A DNA stretch of 64,000 bases. It comes from an uncultured Spirochaetaceae bacterium. GTDB taxonomy: Bacteria; Spirochaetota; Spirochaetia; Sphaerochaetales; Sphaerochaetaceae. The notes under the pieces are model-generated. The model was not told the DNA's origin, made no database searches, and saw only the letters and a program-made list of their open reading frames with translations. The first letter of the stretch is position 1. Each line of letters opens with the position of its first letter. The DNA is taken from positions 1 to 64,000 of the forward strand of contig CALXLA010000043.1 of the NCBI GenBank assembly GCA_944389075.1, read 5' to 3'. This document shows, piece after piece, positions 41,375 through 50,301 of the stretch. The translations under genes were made by a program, and so were the position numbers.

Positions 41375-42346
41375 ATGCGCTTCGTAGAGAAAAGGATTCT
41401 CGAGGATACATACTGGTATTCATTCAATGATGAACCGATAGCAACTGTCGGTTCTTTGATTGTGCCGCGTCTTTCAGATCCTTCATTCCTGCTGCCTGAC
41501 GAGTCTCCTGACGGCTTGTGGCATCTTTTCGCACACACATGGCTTGGCGTAGAGCATTACACCTCGACTTCAGGCCTTGAGTGGAAGAAGGAGCATCTTG
41601 TCTTCCTTAGAGGTCATTCGCCATTCATCTATAAGGAAGGGAATGTCTATTATATGCTCTATGAGCTCCATGACAGGGTATATGGGCATAAGAAAGACAG
41701 GGCAAAGTCCTCTAGGATCTTGCTTTCCAGCTCATCGGATCTTGCGCTGTGGTCTGAGCCACGGGTACTGCTGGATTCATCCTCAATCTCACGTTCAAGC
41801 TACAGAGGAGGTCCGGAGAGGATATCGAGGCCGCAGCTTATTCCCTGGCAAGGCAGATACAGGCTTTATTTCGGTGCGGGAGAGGGCCTTGTATATGATA
41901 CGGACCAGAAGTGCACTGCACGGCTGATGTTCGCTGAGTCCTACGATATTGATGGCCCATATGTGCCTTCTGATACTGTTTTGATGGAGGCAGATCCAGA
42001 AAGCAGATATCGTTCTCTTTCTCCGGGGGCTGTCAGGATAATCCCTTGCGCAGATGGCATTGCTGCCATTGAATGCGCGTATTTTTATGATAAGGAGCAT
42101 GATAGGTCGAGGTCTGCCATGCTGCTGATGGTCTCAGATGATGGTCTTGTCTTCCCGGAACCTCATGTGATGCAGCTGTCTCCGCTTGATGGATGGGCAT
42201 CAAGGTGCATAACATGCTGCGATGCCAGATATAAGGAGAATGAGGAAACCTGGTATTGCTATTATTCTGCAAATGGCATCGATGCGGATAGCCGCATCCC
42301 TTATGTAAAGGAATCACTTGGACTCCTTCTTGGACGTCTTAGATAG
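41375..42346 (+). CDS. Glycosidase-like five-bladed beta-propeller protein (GH43/GH32-like)
   Basis: This 323-aa protein follows the pattern of GH43/GH32-type propellers: RLSDPSFLLPDESPDGLWHL near residue 30 with an early Asp, then GHSPFIYKEGNVYYMLYELH near 82, ISRPQLIPWQGRYRLYFGAG near 148 and TWYCYYSANG near 292. No signal peptide is present, so it would act in the cytoplasm or be a binding protein. AGAGGA lies six bases before the ATG. It follows the small membrane gene by two bases and precedes an outer-membrane protein gene by eleven. The catalytic acids cannot be assigned with certainty. Confidence 0.68.
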   Translation: MRFVEKRILEDTYWYSFNDEPIATVGSLIVPRLSDPSFLLPDESPDGLWHLFAHTWLGVEHYTSTSGLEWKKEHLVFLRGHSPFIYKEGNVYYMLYELHDRVYGHKKDRAKSSRILLSSSSDLALWSEPRVLLDSSSISRSSYRGGPERISRPQLIPWQGRYRLYFGAGEGLVYDTDQKCTARLMFAESYDIDGPYVPSDTVLMEADPESRYRSLSPGAVRIIPCADGIAAIECAYFYDKEHDRSRSAMLLMVSDDGLVFPEPHVMQLSPLDGWASRCITCCDARYKENEETWYCYYSANGIDADSRIPYVKESLGLLLGRLR

Positions 42347-42357
42347 TCGGAGGTTGT

Positions 42358-42873
42358 ATGAAACGTATTCTTATCCTGCTTTCGGTTCTTCTTGCTGCGT
42401 CATCCCTGTACGCAGTCGATTTCGATTTCGTAATCGGTCAGAAGACTGGTGCAAGCCTTGACTTTGATAATTCTCAGGGCAATTTCAAGCCATCGTTCAA
42501 TTTCAATGTCGATGCTGAGCTAGACATGGATTTCGATGAAGGACATGGGATGATGGTAGGGATAAATCCATATGCTGAAAATGGACAGGTGAAGTTCGGT
42601 CTCAGCGTTGGATATGCCTACAGACTTGAGATTTCAAGGAACACTGACTTCATGTTCTCTGTAGGTCCGACTCTTACTTTTGCAAGCACAGGGGTTGGGT
42701 TTGGTGTTTTTGTCGATGCAAACTTCGATTTCATCCTCACGGACCTGGTATTCATAAGAGTCGGTACAGGAGTCGAGCTTTATTTCGGAGAGTTCGGCTC
42801 AGAAAGTTTTGGCAGGCAGGATCTTTCGATGCTTATTCCTCTCCCATATATCGGAGTCGGCTTCCAGTTCTGA
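42358..42873 (+). CDS. Secreted beta-barrel-like outer-membrane protein
   Basis: This 171-aa protein has a signal peptide (LILLSVLLAASSLYAVDFDF, cleavage after about residue 20) and then alternating short strands rich in Gly, Asp and Phe (FKPSFNFNVDAELDMDFDEG, YAYRLEISRNTDFMFSVG). The C-terminal residues YIGVGFQF end with Phe, the usual sign of an outer-membrane beta-barrel. An eight-stranded barrel fits the length. GGAGG lies four bases before the ATG. A hairpin terminator follows, so it ends the lspA-to-barrel run of genes. Confidence 0.72.
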   Translation: MKRILILLSVLLAASSLYAVDFDFVIGQKTGASLDFDNSQGNFKPSFNFNVDAELDMDFDEGHGMMVGINPYAENGQVKFGLSVGYAYRLEISRNTDFMFSVGPTLTFASTGVGFGVFVDANFDFILTDLVFIRVGTGVELYFGEFGSESFGRQDLSMLIPLPYIGVGFQF

Positions 42874-42888
42874 TATCTGTTGCTGACA

Positions 42889-42932
42889 TGAGGCTTTGTC
42901 CAGCAAAATGGCCGAAGCCTCAATCTTTTTCT
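42889..42932 (+). terminator. Terminator after the outer-membrane protein gene
   Basis: TGAGGCTT (42889-42896) and AAGCCTCA (42915-42922) form a perfect 8-bp stem with an 18-nt loop, followed by ATCTTTTTCTT. Confidence 0.75.
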
Positions 42933-42982
42933 TGAAGTCTGGTATTCCATGAAATATCCTCTTTGTAGAAAGGAGGTATGTC

Positions 42983-44356
42983 ATGTCTGGAATAGGCCTG
43001 ATTATATCATTCGTCATCGCGATTATCGTGATGATCGTTGCAATCAGCAAGTTTAAGCTCCATCCGTTTATTGCTCTGATGGGAATTTCATTGATTCTTG
43101 CAATCGTCGTGGGAATTCCTCTTGCAAATATCCCTGGCATGATTGGTGCGGGCTTCTCCGGTACGTTCAGCAGTATCGGTATCGTCATCATCCTTGGAGC
43201 TCTCATCGGTACTATGCTTGAGAAGACGGGAGGCGCTCTCAAGCTTGCCGAGATGGTTGTCCGGGTTGTAGGCAAGAAGCATCCTGATATCGCCGTAGAG
43301 CTGATGGGCTGGGTCGTATCCATTCCTGTGTTCTGCGATTCAGGTTTCGTTATTCTTGATCCGATCAGAGGTGCACTGCAGAAGAGGACCGGATATTCTT
43401 CCGTAGCGCTTACTGTTGCGCTTTCTGCAGGTCTCTATACATCCCATGTGTTCATTCCACCTACACCAGGCCCGATTGCAGCTGCAAGCTCACTTGGAGT
43501 CGGTGATCATCTTCTCCTTGTCATGGGAATCGGTGCACTTGTTTCTATACCATGTCTTATTGTTGCCAATATATATGCTAACTACATCGGCAAGAGAGTG
43601 AGGACTGTCGAGGATGAGAATGAAGTCAGCCAGGCAGAGTATGAGAAGCTTCTCAAGAGCTTCGGAACGCTTCCTAATGGCTTCATGGCTCTTGCCCCGA
43701 TCATCATACCGATCATCGCCATGGCTCTTGGCTCAATCTCCTCAATGGCAGGCTGGACAGGTGCTTTCGCGACACTCTGCACATTCATCGGTACGCCTAT
43801 CATTGCTCTTGCAATCGGAACAGTATTCGGTGTGATACTCCTTGCACAGAGAAAGCAGATGAAGGATTTCTACTCAATTGTCGATGATACGCTCAAGACA
43901 GTAGGCCCGATCCTCTTCATCACAGCCGCTGGCGGTGTTCTCGGCAGAGTCATCTCCGAAGCAGGGTTCGTAGGTTATATGCAGGAGCATGCCGCAGTGC
44001 TTTCGAAGATCGGAATCTTCTTCCCATTCATCGTCTCTGCGATTCTCAAGACTGCACAGGGATCCTCTACTGTTGCCCTTACGACAACAGCTGGCATCAT
44101 GGGCATGATCACAGATCCAGGTTCAATGATGAATCTGCTCGGTCTCTCGACGCCTATGGCTGGTACGCTGACGGTAATGGCTATCGCAGCTGGCGCAATG
44201 ACTGTATCACATGCCAATGATTCCTACTTCTGGGTTGTCACGAAATTCGGACATATCGAAATGGAGGATGGCTACAAGACACAGTCTGCCATGACTGGCA
44301 TCATGGGTGTTGTCGGCATTATATTCGTCTGGATTCTTTCACTCTTCCTCATCTGA
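42983..44356 (+). CDS. GntP-family gluconate/glycerate permease
   Basis: This 457-aa secondary transporter has about 12-14 helices of the GntP family, with KLHPFIALMGISLILAIVVG near residue 15, CDSGFVILDPI near 117 and the TAQGSSTVALTTTAGI segment near 355. GntP members import gluconate, glycerate or related acids with protons. The glycerate kinase gene directly downstream makes glycerate the most likely substrate. A strong AAAGGAGG lies five bases before the ATG; the upstream ATG in the same site is out of frame. Confidence 0.92.
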   Translation: MSGIGLIISFVIAIIVMIVAISKFKLHPFIALMGISLILAIVVGIPLANIPGMIGAGFSGTFSSIGIVIILGALIGTMLEKTGGALKLAEMVVRVVGKKHPDIAVELMGWVVSIPVFCDSGFVILDPIRGALQKRTGYSSVALTVALSAGLYTSHVFIPPTPGPIAAASSLGVGDHLLLVMGIGALVSIPCLIVANIYANYIGKRVRTVEDENEVSQAEYEKLLKSFGTLPNGFMALAPIIIPIIAMALGSISSMAGWTGAFATLCTFIGTPIIALAIGTVFGVILLAQRKQMKDFYSIVDDTLKTVGPILFITAAGGVLGRVISEAGFVGYMQEHAAVLSKIGIFFPFIVSAILKTAQGSSTVALTTTAGIMGMITDPGSMMNLLGLSTPMAGTLTVMAIAAGAMTVSHANDSYFWVVTKFGHIEMEDGYKTQSAMTGIMGVVGIIFVWILSLFLI

Positions 44357-44423
44357 CAGGGAGATGTGATTCCATACTCAGCCTCAGCCTGCAGCTGGGG
44401 CTGAATCAAATATAGGAGATTCT

Positions 44424-45554
44424 ATGAAGAAAGCGGTATTGATACCTGATTCCTTCAAGGGGACTATGTCCAGTTCCGAGATAATTGCGATCATGAAGGA
44501 GAGAATCGAGGCATATAATCCAGGCTGCGATATTGTCTCTATACCTGTCGCTGATGGTGGCGAAGGAAGTGTTGATGCTTTCCTTACCGCGCTTGGAGGC
44601 GAGAAGATCAAAGTCCGGACAAAAGGTCCTTGGGGAGAGGAGCTTGATAGTTTCTATGGCATGCTTCCTGATAAGACAGCAGTCATTGAGATGGCAGCAT
44701 CCGCAGGACTTCCTCAGGTAGGCGACAGGAAGGATCCTTCGAAGACGACTACTTATGGAGTAGGTGAGCTGATCCTCGCTGCTGCTAAAAATGGGGCAAA
44801 GCGCCTTGTCATAGGACTTGGCGGAAGCGCGACGAATGATGCCGGATGCGGAGCTGCTGCAGCTTGTGGAGTGAGTTTCCTGGACAAGGAAGGCAACAGC
44901 TTCATCCCAGTAGGCGGAACACTTGATAAGATTGATAAGATTGATATTTCCACCATGGACGAGAGCGTGAGGTCGCTTCCTATAACTGCCATGTGCGATA
45001 TCGATAATCCATTCTATGGGCCAACAGGTGCTGCAGCCATATTCGGACCTCAGAAGGGTGCTGATGAGAAGATGGTCGAGCTTCTTGATGGCAAGATGAA
45101 GCATCTCGCATCAATCATTGAGTCACAGCTCGGCATCGTGCTTCAGGAGATTCCGGGAAGCGGAGCTGCCGGTGGAATGGGCGGTGGCATGAAAGCTTTC
45201 TTCGGTGCGCGCATGCAGATGGGAATCGATGCTGTTCTTGAGATAACAGGTTTTGAGGATCTTGCCGCAGGTGCCGATATGATCTTCACAGGCGAGGGAA
45301 AGATCGACAGCCAGTCTCTCAGGGGAAAAGTAGTGATAGGCGTTGCACGCAAGGCCAGGAAGATGGGTATACCTGTGATAGCTGTTGTCGGCGATATCGG
45401 GGATGATATCGATGCTGCCTATGATGAAGGCGTTACAGGCATCTTCTCAATAAACAGGGTCGCTGTTCCTTACAAGGAGGCAAGGCTCAGGGCCAAGAGC
45501 GATATGAAGCTCACTATGGACAATATCCTGAGATTCATGAAAAGCATGAAATAA
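44424..45554 (+). CDS. Glycerate kinase, GarK/GlxK family
   Basis: This 376-aa enzyme phosphorylates glycerate with ATP, for entry into lower glycolysis. The start PDSFKGTMSSSEI (about 8-20) and PVADGGEGSVDAFLTALGG near 40 are family landmarks; KRLVIGLGGSATNDAGCGAA near 130 and GSGAAGGMGGGMKAF near 250 form glycine-rich ATP loops. This family usually makes 2-phosphoglycerate. AGGAG precedes the ATG. It follows the GntP permease by 67 nt and the pair forms a glycerate uptake and activation module. Confidence 0.94.
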   Translation: MKKAVLIPDSFKGTMSSSEIIAIMKERIEAYNPGCDIVSIPVADGGEGSVDAFLTALGGEKIKVRTKGPWGEELDSFYGMLPDKTAVIEMAASAGLPQVGDRKDPSKTTTYGVGELILAAAKNGAKRLVIGLGGSATNDAGCGAAAACGVSFLDKEGNSFIPVGGTLDKIDKIDISTMDESVRSLPITAMCDIDNPFYGPTGAAAIFGPQKGADEKMVELLDGKMKHLASIIESQLGIVLQEIPGSGAAGGMGGGMKAFFGARMQMGIDAVLEITGFEDLAAGADMIFTGEGKIDSQSLRGKVVIGVARKARKMGIPVIAVVGDIGDDIDAAYDEGVTGIFSINRVAVPYKEARLRAKSDMKLTMDNILRFMKSMK

Positions 45555-45756
45555 GGGCTCAAGTGAGTGTTGCATAGCAGTTATGACAGGAGTGCCCTGG
45601 AAAGAACTTGGGAATGCCAGGAAGACCTGAATCTGAGAATGAATGGGCGGAGACTATCTGCTCAGCTGCTTGTTATGGCTTGCGCTCAATGAGACAGAGA
45701 GCCTCAATAGAAGTGAGAGCATGAATTCATCTCATGCTTTGCAACGAAATAGAGAA
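45555..45756. other. 3' region after the glycerate kinase gene
   Basis: No gene is seen. Short pairings occur (CTGG/CCAG around 45597-45620, and AGCATGA/TCATGCT at 45718-45738 with loop ATTCATC) before the terminator at 45757. It may be an unusually long 3' untranslated region. Confidence 0.35.
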
Positions 45757-45790
45757 CAGGGAGCATTGCTGCTCCCTGGATTTTCTTTTT
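45757..45790. terminator. Terminator between the glycerate kinase and cstA genes
   Basis: CAGGGAGC (45757-45764), loop ATTGCT, GCTCCCTG (45771-45778), followed on the plus strand by GATTTTCTTTTT. The stem also serves the converging cstA gene. Confidence 0.85.
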
Positions 45791-45805
45791 CAGATTGATA
45801 GTCAA

Positions 45806-47491
45806 TCAGGCCTTTGCAGGTTCTTCTTTTCCGAAGAGCTTCTTACAGCAAGCTATGACAACAATAATAGCAAGGGCTACAAGAAGGACAGCAAGGACAA
45901 TCTGCATTCCCTGTCCGAATGCGCTGACAGTTGCTGATGCGCCGAATGTCATGACATTCTTTACGATCATCTGGATAAGTGCAACCAGTGTCACTGCAAG
46001 CATGAAGAACATCGGGACGAACATCATCTTGTTGGATTTCTTCACTTTCTTGAGGTAGACAGCTACAGCTGCGAGTGCAAGAACGGAGAGAAGCTGGTTT
46101 GCTGATCCGAAGAGTGCCCAGATTTCAGCATATCCGACCTTTGCGAGGAGGAAGGATGGAACAAGGACGATGATTGATGCAACCCATCTGTTTGTAAGGA
46201 ACTTCTTCCACTCAGGCAGCTTCGATGTATCCTCATCTTCCTTGTCGAGGAAGAGTTCCTGGAAGGAAAGCCTTCCGACTCTTGCAACGGAATCAAGCGA
46301 TGTGAGCGCGAATGCGGAAACAGCAAGCGATATCAGCGTGTAGGAGATTGTCGAAGGAATTCCAAGGTTCGAGAGGAATCCTGATACCGCAGATGCGAAT
46401 ATCATCTGAGGTGTGCCTGCCGGAATCTGGCCACCTACGGCAACGGAACCTACCGCGATGAGTGCGATAACGCCAAGAAGCGACTCGACAAGCATTGCTC
46501 CATAGGAGATAGGAAGCATGTCAGATTCCTTCTCTACCTGCTTTGATGCCGTCTCAGAAGATACAAGTGAATGGAATCCAGATACAGCACCGCAAGCGAC
46601 TGTTACGAAGAGGATCGGGAACATTGAACCTGCACTTGTCGTAAATGCTGTGAATGCAGGAAGCTCCATTGCTGGATTCGAGATGAAGATCCCGACAACA
46701 GCGGCTGCTATCATGAAGATGAGAAGATAGCTGTTTAGATAGTCTCTTGGCTGAAGGAGTGCCCAGACAGGAACGACAGATGCGATGAGGATGTATATGA
46801 ATACGAGGATCATCCATGTGTTCACTGAAAGCGAGAACGGGAAAAGACATCCGAGCGCAATGCAGAGCACGAGTGCGATTATGGATACAGTGGTATTGAC
46901 AGCAGTTCCGGGCTGCTTGTACTTGATGAAGAATCCGATTGCCACAGCAGCGACAATGAAGAGCGTAGAGGTGCATGCAACCTGCGAGTTCGCGAAATTC
47001 TGCTCAGCAGAGAATGTTTCCGCGACTCCGAAGCTCTTCGCCACGATATCGGAGAAGGCCGCTACGACAAGGATGGAGAAGAAGTATACGAAAAGCAGGA
47101 AGAGCCTCTTTCCTGTTTTCCCTACATAGTTCTCGATGATGATTCCAATAGACCTGCCTTTATTGCGCACGGAAGCGAACATCGATGAGAAGTCCTGGAC
47201 GGCTCCGATGAAAACACCTCCGATAAGACACCAGAGAAGGACAGGCACCCATCCGAATACAGCAGCCTGAATAGGTCCATTGATAGGCCCCGCACCGGCA
47301 ATCGAGGCAAACTGATGTCCGAAGACGACCTGTTTCTTCGTGGGTACATAATCGATGCCATCGTTGATTTCAACAGCAGGAGTCTTTACGTTGTCATTGA
47401 CACCCCAGATCTTGGCAAGATACTTTCCGTAGAAGATGTATCCGCAGACAAGAGCTACAATGGCAATAGCCATTATTGCTATACCATTCAT
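45806..47491 (-). CDS. CstA-family carbon starvation / pyruvate or peptide permease
   Basis: This 561-aa protein with about 16 hydrophobic helices matches CstA/BtsT. Landmarks are VFGHQFASIAGAGPINGPIQ near residue 57, the FGWVPVLLWCLIGGVFIGAV stretch, and FHSLVSSETASKQVEKESDM near 305. E. coli members import pyruvate or peptides during carbon starvation. A GGGAG site precedes the ATG by six bases. The protein is shorter than E. coli CstA but typical for the short CstA group. A well-spaced promoter lies 30-60 bases upstream. Confidence 0.92.
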   Translation of the reverse strand: MNGIAIMAIAIVALVCGYIFYGKYLAKIWGVNDNVKTPAVEINDGIDYVPTKKQVVFGHQFASIAGAGPINGPIQAAVFGWVPVLLWCLIGGVFIGAVQDFSSMFASVRNKGRSIGIIIENYVGKTGKRLFLLFVYFFSILVVAAFSDIVAKSFGVAETFSAEQNFANSQVACTSTLFIVAAVAIGFFIKYKQPGTAVNTTVSIIALVLCIALGCLFPFSLSVNTWMILVFIYILIASVVPVWALLQPRDYLNSYLLIFMIAAAVVGIFISNPAMELPAFTAFTTSAGSMFPILFVTVACGAVSGFHSLVSSETASKQVEKESDMLPISYGAMLVESLLGVIALIAVGSVAVGGQIPAGTPQMIFASAVSGFLSNLGIPSTISYTLISLAVSAFALTSLDSVARVGRLSFQELFLDKEDEDTSKLPEWKKFLTNRWVASIIVLVPSFLLAKVGYAEIWALFGSANQLLSVLALAAVAVYLKKVKKSNKMMFVPMFFMLAVTLVALIQMIVKNVMTFGASATVSAFGQGMQIVLAVLLVALAIIVVIACCKKLFGKEEPAKA

Positions 47492-47524
47492 AAAATACTC
47501 TCCCTTTCATTAAATATCTTTCAG

Positions 47525-47554
47525 AGTTTATGGGGTATAAAACCTGTTATTCAA
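47525..47554 (-). promoter_or_regulatory. Promoter of the cstA-like gene
   Basis: On the minus strand TTGAAT (47549-47554), 18 bp, TAAACT (47525-47530). The leader of about 27 nt carries the GGGAG ribosome site. Confidence 0.55.
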
Positions 47555-47622
47555 GATTTTCAGGGCAAAGTGAGGGAAAAAATCAGGTATATATGTATTG
47601 TTTATGTACTCCTGATATGCAA

Positions 47623-47651
47623 TTGAAAAGCAATGCAATCACATCTAGAAT
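47623..47651 (+). promoter_or_regulatory. Promoter of the 142-aa lipoprotein gene
   Basis: TTGAAA (47623-47628), 17 bp, TAGAAT (47646-47651), placing the start of transcription about 12 nt upstream of the ATG, just enough for the GAGG ribosome site. Confidence 0.7.
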
Positions 47652-47669
47652 ATCATCACCGAGGTTTAT

Positions 47670-48098
47670 ATGAAGATACGTACTCTCATTCTCCTGGCTA
47701 TAGTTGTAATACTTGCGGGGTGTTCGGGAAGTAACATTCCCAGTTCTGGTGAAGTGGATATGCCGGAAAACTACTCATTCACATGGAGCAATGGAGATCC
47801 TGAGGGATATAGCGTCGCTATTACGTCTTCAGGTTATACAATCAGTGGTCCTGATGGATTTCAGATACGTAGTCAGGACAGATATAAGTGGCATCAGCCT
47901 GAAAGAGAAGAGGCAGGGGATGATGTATTAACAATAACTATTAAGCAAAGATATGTAGAAACCATAATTGGAAGAGATTCATTCACAATAAGAAATGAAA
48001 GTGGTACAGAGATGCTGGACGTTAGTATTACTGACATTAGCGGAGAAGAGGTAACTACAGTTTTGGAATTGACGGGATTGAAAAAAAATAATCCCTGA
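47670..48098 (+). CDS. Hypothetical lipoprotein (142 aa)
   Basis: The N-terminus is a clear lipoprotein signal, LILLAIVVILAGCSGS, with lipobox LAGC and Cys at about residue 18. The mature 124 residues are predicted beta-rich, with repeated Ser/Thr/Gly tracts (SVAITSSGYTISGPDGFQIR) and a final ISGEEVTTVLELTGL strand. No family is recognised. The coding sequence is more AT-rich than its neighbours, which may indicate transfer or weak constraint. It has its own promoter and a GAGG site. A tRNA gene follows. Confidence 0.75.
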   Translation: MKIRTLILLAIVVILAGCSGSNIPSSGEVDMPENYSFTWSNGDPEGYSVAITSSGYTISGPDGFQIRSQDRYKWHQPEREEAGDDVLTITIKQRYVETIIGRDSFTIRNESGTEMLDVSITDISGEEVTTVLELTGLKKNNP

Positions 48099-48127
48099 TT
48101 GACATACTCTCTCAAAGAGTGTTGAAT
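48099..48127 (+). promoter_or_regulatory. Promoter of tRNA-Ala(CGC)
   Basis: TTGACA (48099-48104), 17 bp, TTGAAT (48122-48127), 12 bases before the first base of the tRNA. Confidence 0.65.
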
Positions 48128-48138
48128 GGTTAAAGCCT

Positions 48139-48211
48139 GGGGAAGTAGCTCACCTGGTAGAGCGACAGGTTCGCAATCTGTAGGTAGGGGGTTCGAGTCC
48201 CCTCTTCTCCA
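48139..48211 (+). tRNA. tRNA-Ala (anticodon CGC)
   Basis: A complete 73-nt cloverleaf folds by eye: acceptor GGGGAAG with CTTCTCC, D arm GCTC/GAGC, anticodon stem ACAGG/TCTGT with loop TTCGCAA, a 5-base variable loop, and T arm GGGGG-TTCGAGT-CCCCT. The anticodon CGC reads GCG (Ala). The acceptor stem has the G3-U70 pair that marks alanine tRNAs. The 3' CCA is not encoded (CTTCTCC, A, then AATTTC), so it must be added by the CCA enzyme. Confidence 0.96.
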
Positions 48212-48314
48212 AATTTCTTATCATCAGTTTTTGAACAGGCATTCTCTTCTGTAAGTTGATATCTTAATTCTTTATTTTATATTGATAACCTTATTCGTGC
48301 TATGACAGAGAAGA

Positions 48315-48340
48315 GGGCCGCTGCATTTCTGCAACGACCC
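48315..48340 (-). terminator. Hairpin downstream of the Amt-PII gene
   Basis: On the minus strand GGGTCGTTGCA, loop GAAA, TGCAGCGGCCC: 11 pairs including two G-U, closing on a stable GNRA-type loop, with the pyrimidine-rich tail TCTTCTCTGTC. It is 22-47 bases past the stop of the Amt-PII gene. The T tail is poor, so termination efficiency is uncertain. Confidence 0.55.
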
Positions 48341-48361
48341 AGAAAAAGAGAGAATAATATT

Positions 48362-50095
48362 CTACTCGACGTCCTGAAGGGCTGCGTAGTTTTCCTCGCC
48401 TGTCCTTACCTTGACAACCCTTGTGACGTTGTAGACAAAGATCTTTCCATCCCCGATATGTCCTGTGTACAATGCCTTCTTTGCTGCATTGATGACGGAA
48501 TCCACTGGTATCTTGCTTACGACGACTTCGACTTTCACCTTTGGAATCAGGTTGACATCCATCTCGACACCACGGTACTTCTCCCCAGCACCTTTCTGAA
48601 TTCCGCATCCCATCACCTGTGTCATCGTTATGCCTGTGACTCCAAGAGCATTAAGCGCAGTCTTGAGCGCATCAAAGCGGGACAGCCTGCAGATTATGCT
48701 CACTTTGTGCATTCCTGTATCACAGCCTTTATCGGAAGATTCCTGCTTGCCGACGACTTTAACTGCGGCATTGACCTGTGCAGACGTAGCTTTCTCTATA
48801 TTATCTTCCCCTAGGTCAGTGTTCTCATTGATTTCCATATCAAGACCGGTTATATCGTTGATCGCAAAACCGGAATATGCGGATGCAAGACCATGCTCAT
48901 GCATGTCGAGACCATCAATCTCGACTACCGATGGGACACGGAGGCCTACTGTCTTATCAATGATCTTGAATATGATGAACATTGCGATCAGCACATAGGC
49001 CGCTACTGATATGATGCCAAGGAGCTGTACACCAAGCTGGCTGAATCCACCGCCATAGAAAAGCCCGGGAGCGACACCATCTCCTCCATTGCTGAACAGG
49101 CCTACCGCGATTGTTCCCCAGATTCCATTCACCATATGTACCGATACGGCACCTACGGGATCATCGATCTTTGCTATGTTATCGAAGAATTCAACAGAAA
49201 GAACCACAAGGATACCTGCGACAAGTCCGATGAAGAAAGCCCCAGCAGGAGTGACGCAGTCACAGCCAGCCGTGATGGCGACAAGACCAGCAAGTGCCGC
49301 ATTGAATGTCATAGATACATCTGGCTTTCCGTAACGGATCCATGTGAAAATCATCGCGACAACTGTTGCTACTGCCGCTGCGAGGTTCGTGTTGAACATC
49401 ACAAGCGAGGCAAGCACCATATCATCATCTGATGACATTGCCACAGTGGAACCGCCATTGAATCCGAACCAGCAGAACCAGAGTATGAAGACACCCAGTG
49501 CCATGGCCGTGAGGTTATGACCAGGAATTGCCCTTGCTTTTCCATCTTTTCCGTATTTGCCGATTCTTGGGCCCAGCATCGCTGCACCAAGGCATGCAAT
49601 GAGACCTCCTACCATGTGGACACATGTCGAGCCTGCGAAATCATGGAATCCGAGGCCAGCCAGCCATCCGCCTCCCCATATCCAGTGCCCTGAGATTGGA
49701 TAGATGATAAGGCTGATCACAGCACTGTAGATGCAGTATGCCTTGAAATTCGTGCGTTCAGCCATCGAACCCGATACGATAGTTGCTGCTGTAGCGCAGA
49801 ATACAGTCTGGAAAATGGCGTAACACCATGTTGGCAGAGTACCGAAGTCATAGGTCCCTCTTATCATCGGATCGAAGCCCCCGATCAGTGAGCCGGAGCC
49901 TGCAAACATGAGCCCGAAGCCGATCAGCCAGAAACAAGGTACGCCGATACAGAAATCCATCATGTTCTTCATGAGTATGTTTCCTGTATTCTTTGCACGG
50001 GTAAGACCTGCTTCGCATAGGGCAAAGCCTGCCTGCATGAAGAATACGAGGACCGCGCTGATGAGAACCCAGATAACATCCGTTGCTGAATACAT
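48362..50095 (-). CDS. amtB: Ammonium transporter fused to a PII signalling domain
   Basis: This 577-aa protein joins an 11-helix Amt/MEP/Rh channel (about residues 1-400, with MVGGLIACLGAAMLGPR and the pore region FAGSTCVHMVGG) to a complete C-terminal GlnB/GlnK-like PII domain (about 465-577). The PII part has the T-loop GAGEKYRGVEMDV with the Tyr that can be uridylylated, and the KVEVVVSKIPVDSVINAAKK core with the ATP/2-oxoglutarate motif HIGDGKIFVYNV. In most bacteria PII is a separate protein that plugs the channel; the fusion predicts built-in gating. GGGAGG lies six bases before the ATG. It is downstream of the PstA gene on the same strand, with a terminator between. Confidence 0.93.
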   Translation of the reverse strand: MYSATDVIWVLISAVLVFFMQAGFALCEAGLTRAKNTGNILMKNMMDFCIGVPCFWLIGFGLMFAGSGSLIGGFDPMIRGTYDFGTLPTWCYAIFQTVFCATAATIVSGSMAERTNFKAYCIYSAVISLIIYPISGHWIWGGGWLAGLGFHDFAGSTCVHMVGGLIACLGAAMLGPRIGKYGKDGKARAIPGHNLTAMALGVFILWFCWFGFNGGSTVAMSSDDDMVLASLVMFNTNLAAAVATVVAMIFTWIRYGKPDVSMTFNAALAGLVAITAGCDCVTPAGAFFIGLVAGILVVLSVEFFDNIAKIDDPVGAVSVHMVNGIWGTIAVGLFSNGGDGVAPGLFYGGGFSQLGVQLLGIISVAAYVLIAMFIIFKIIDKTVGLRVPSVVEIDGLDMHEHGLASAYSGFAINDITGLDMEINENTDLGEDNIEKATSAQVNAAVKVVGKQESSDKGCDTGMHKVSIICRLSRFDALKTALNALGVTGITMTQVMGCGIQKGAGEKYRGVEMDVNLIPKVKVEVVVSKIPVDSVINAAKKALYTGHIGDGKIFVYNVTRVVKVRTGEENYAALQDVE

Positions 50096-50127
50096 TCAAA
50101 TCCTCCCACCGATCTTCCTGTAAATGA

Positions 50128-50173
50128 AATGAGGTGCACCAGGGAGAATTTATCTTCCATAGTGCACCTCATT
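50128..50173 (-). promoter_or_regulatory. Perfect 12-bp inverted repeat in the amtB leader
   Basis: AATGAGGTGCAC (50128-50139) and GTGCACCTCATT (50162-50173) are perfect complements around 22 bases. The repeat lies 33 bases upstream of the Amt-PII start. It could be an operator dyad or a leader hairpin controlling amtB expression. Confidence 0.6.
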
Positions 50174-50190
50174 GCGCAGAAAGAGTTTAC

Positions 50191-50228
50191 AACAAAGAAA
50201 AAAGCGCCTTGGATATGGTCCAAAGCGC
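50191..50228 (-). terminator. Terminator after the pstA gene
   Basis: On the minus strand GCGCTTTGGA, loop CCATA, TCCAAGGCGC (10 pairs with one G-U), followed by TTTTTTCTTTG. It is 74 bases past the pstA stop and before amtB. Confidence 0.85.
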
Positions 50229-50301
50229 CCTTGCTTGCTTATGCTTTACAGTTTTCGCATATCTTATGTCAATACTGGTTCTGCTTTCTTCTGAATATTT
50301 T

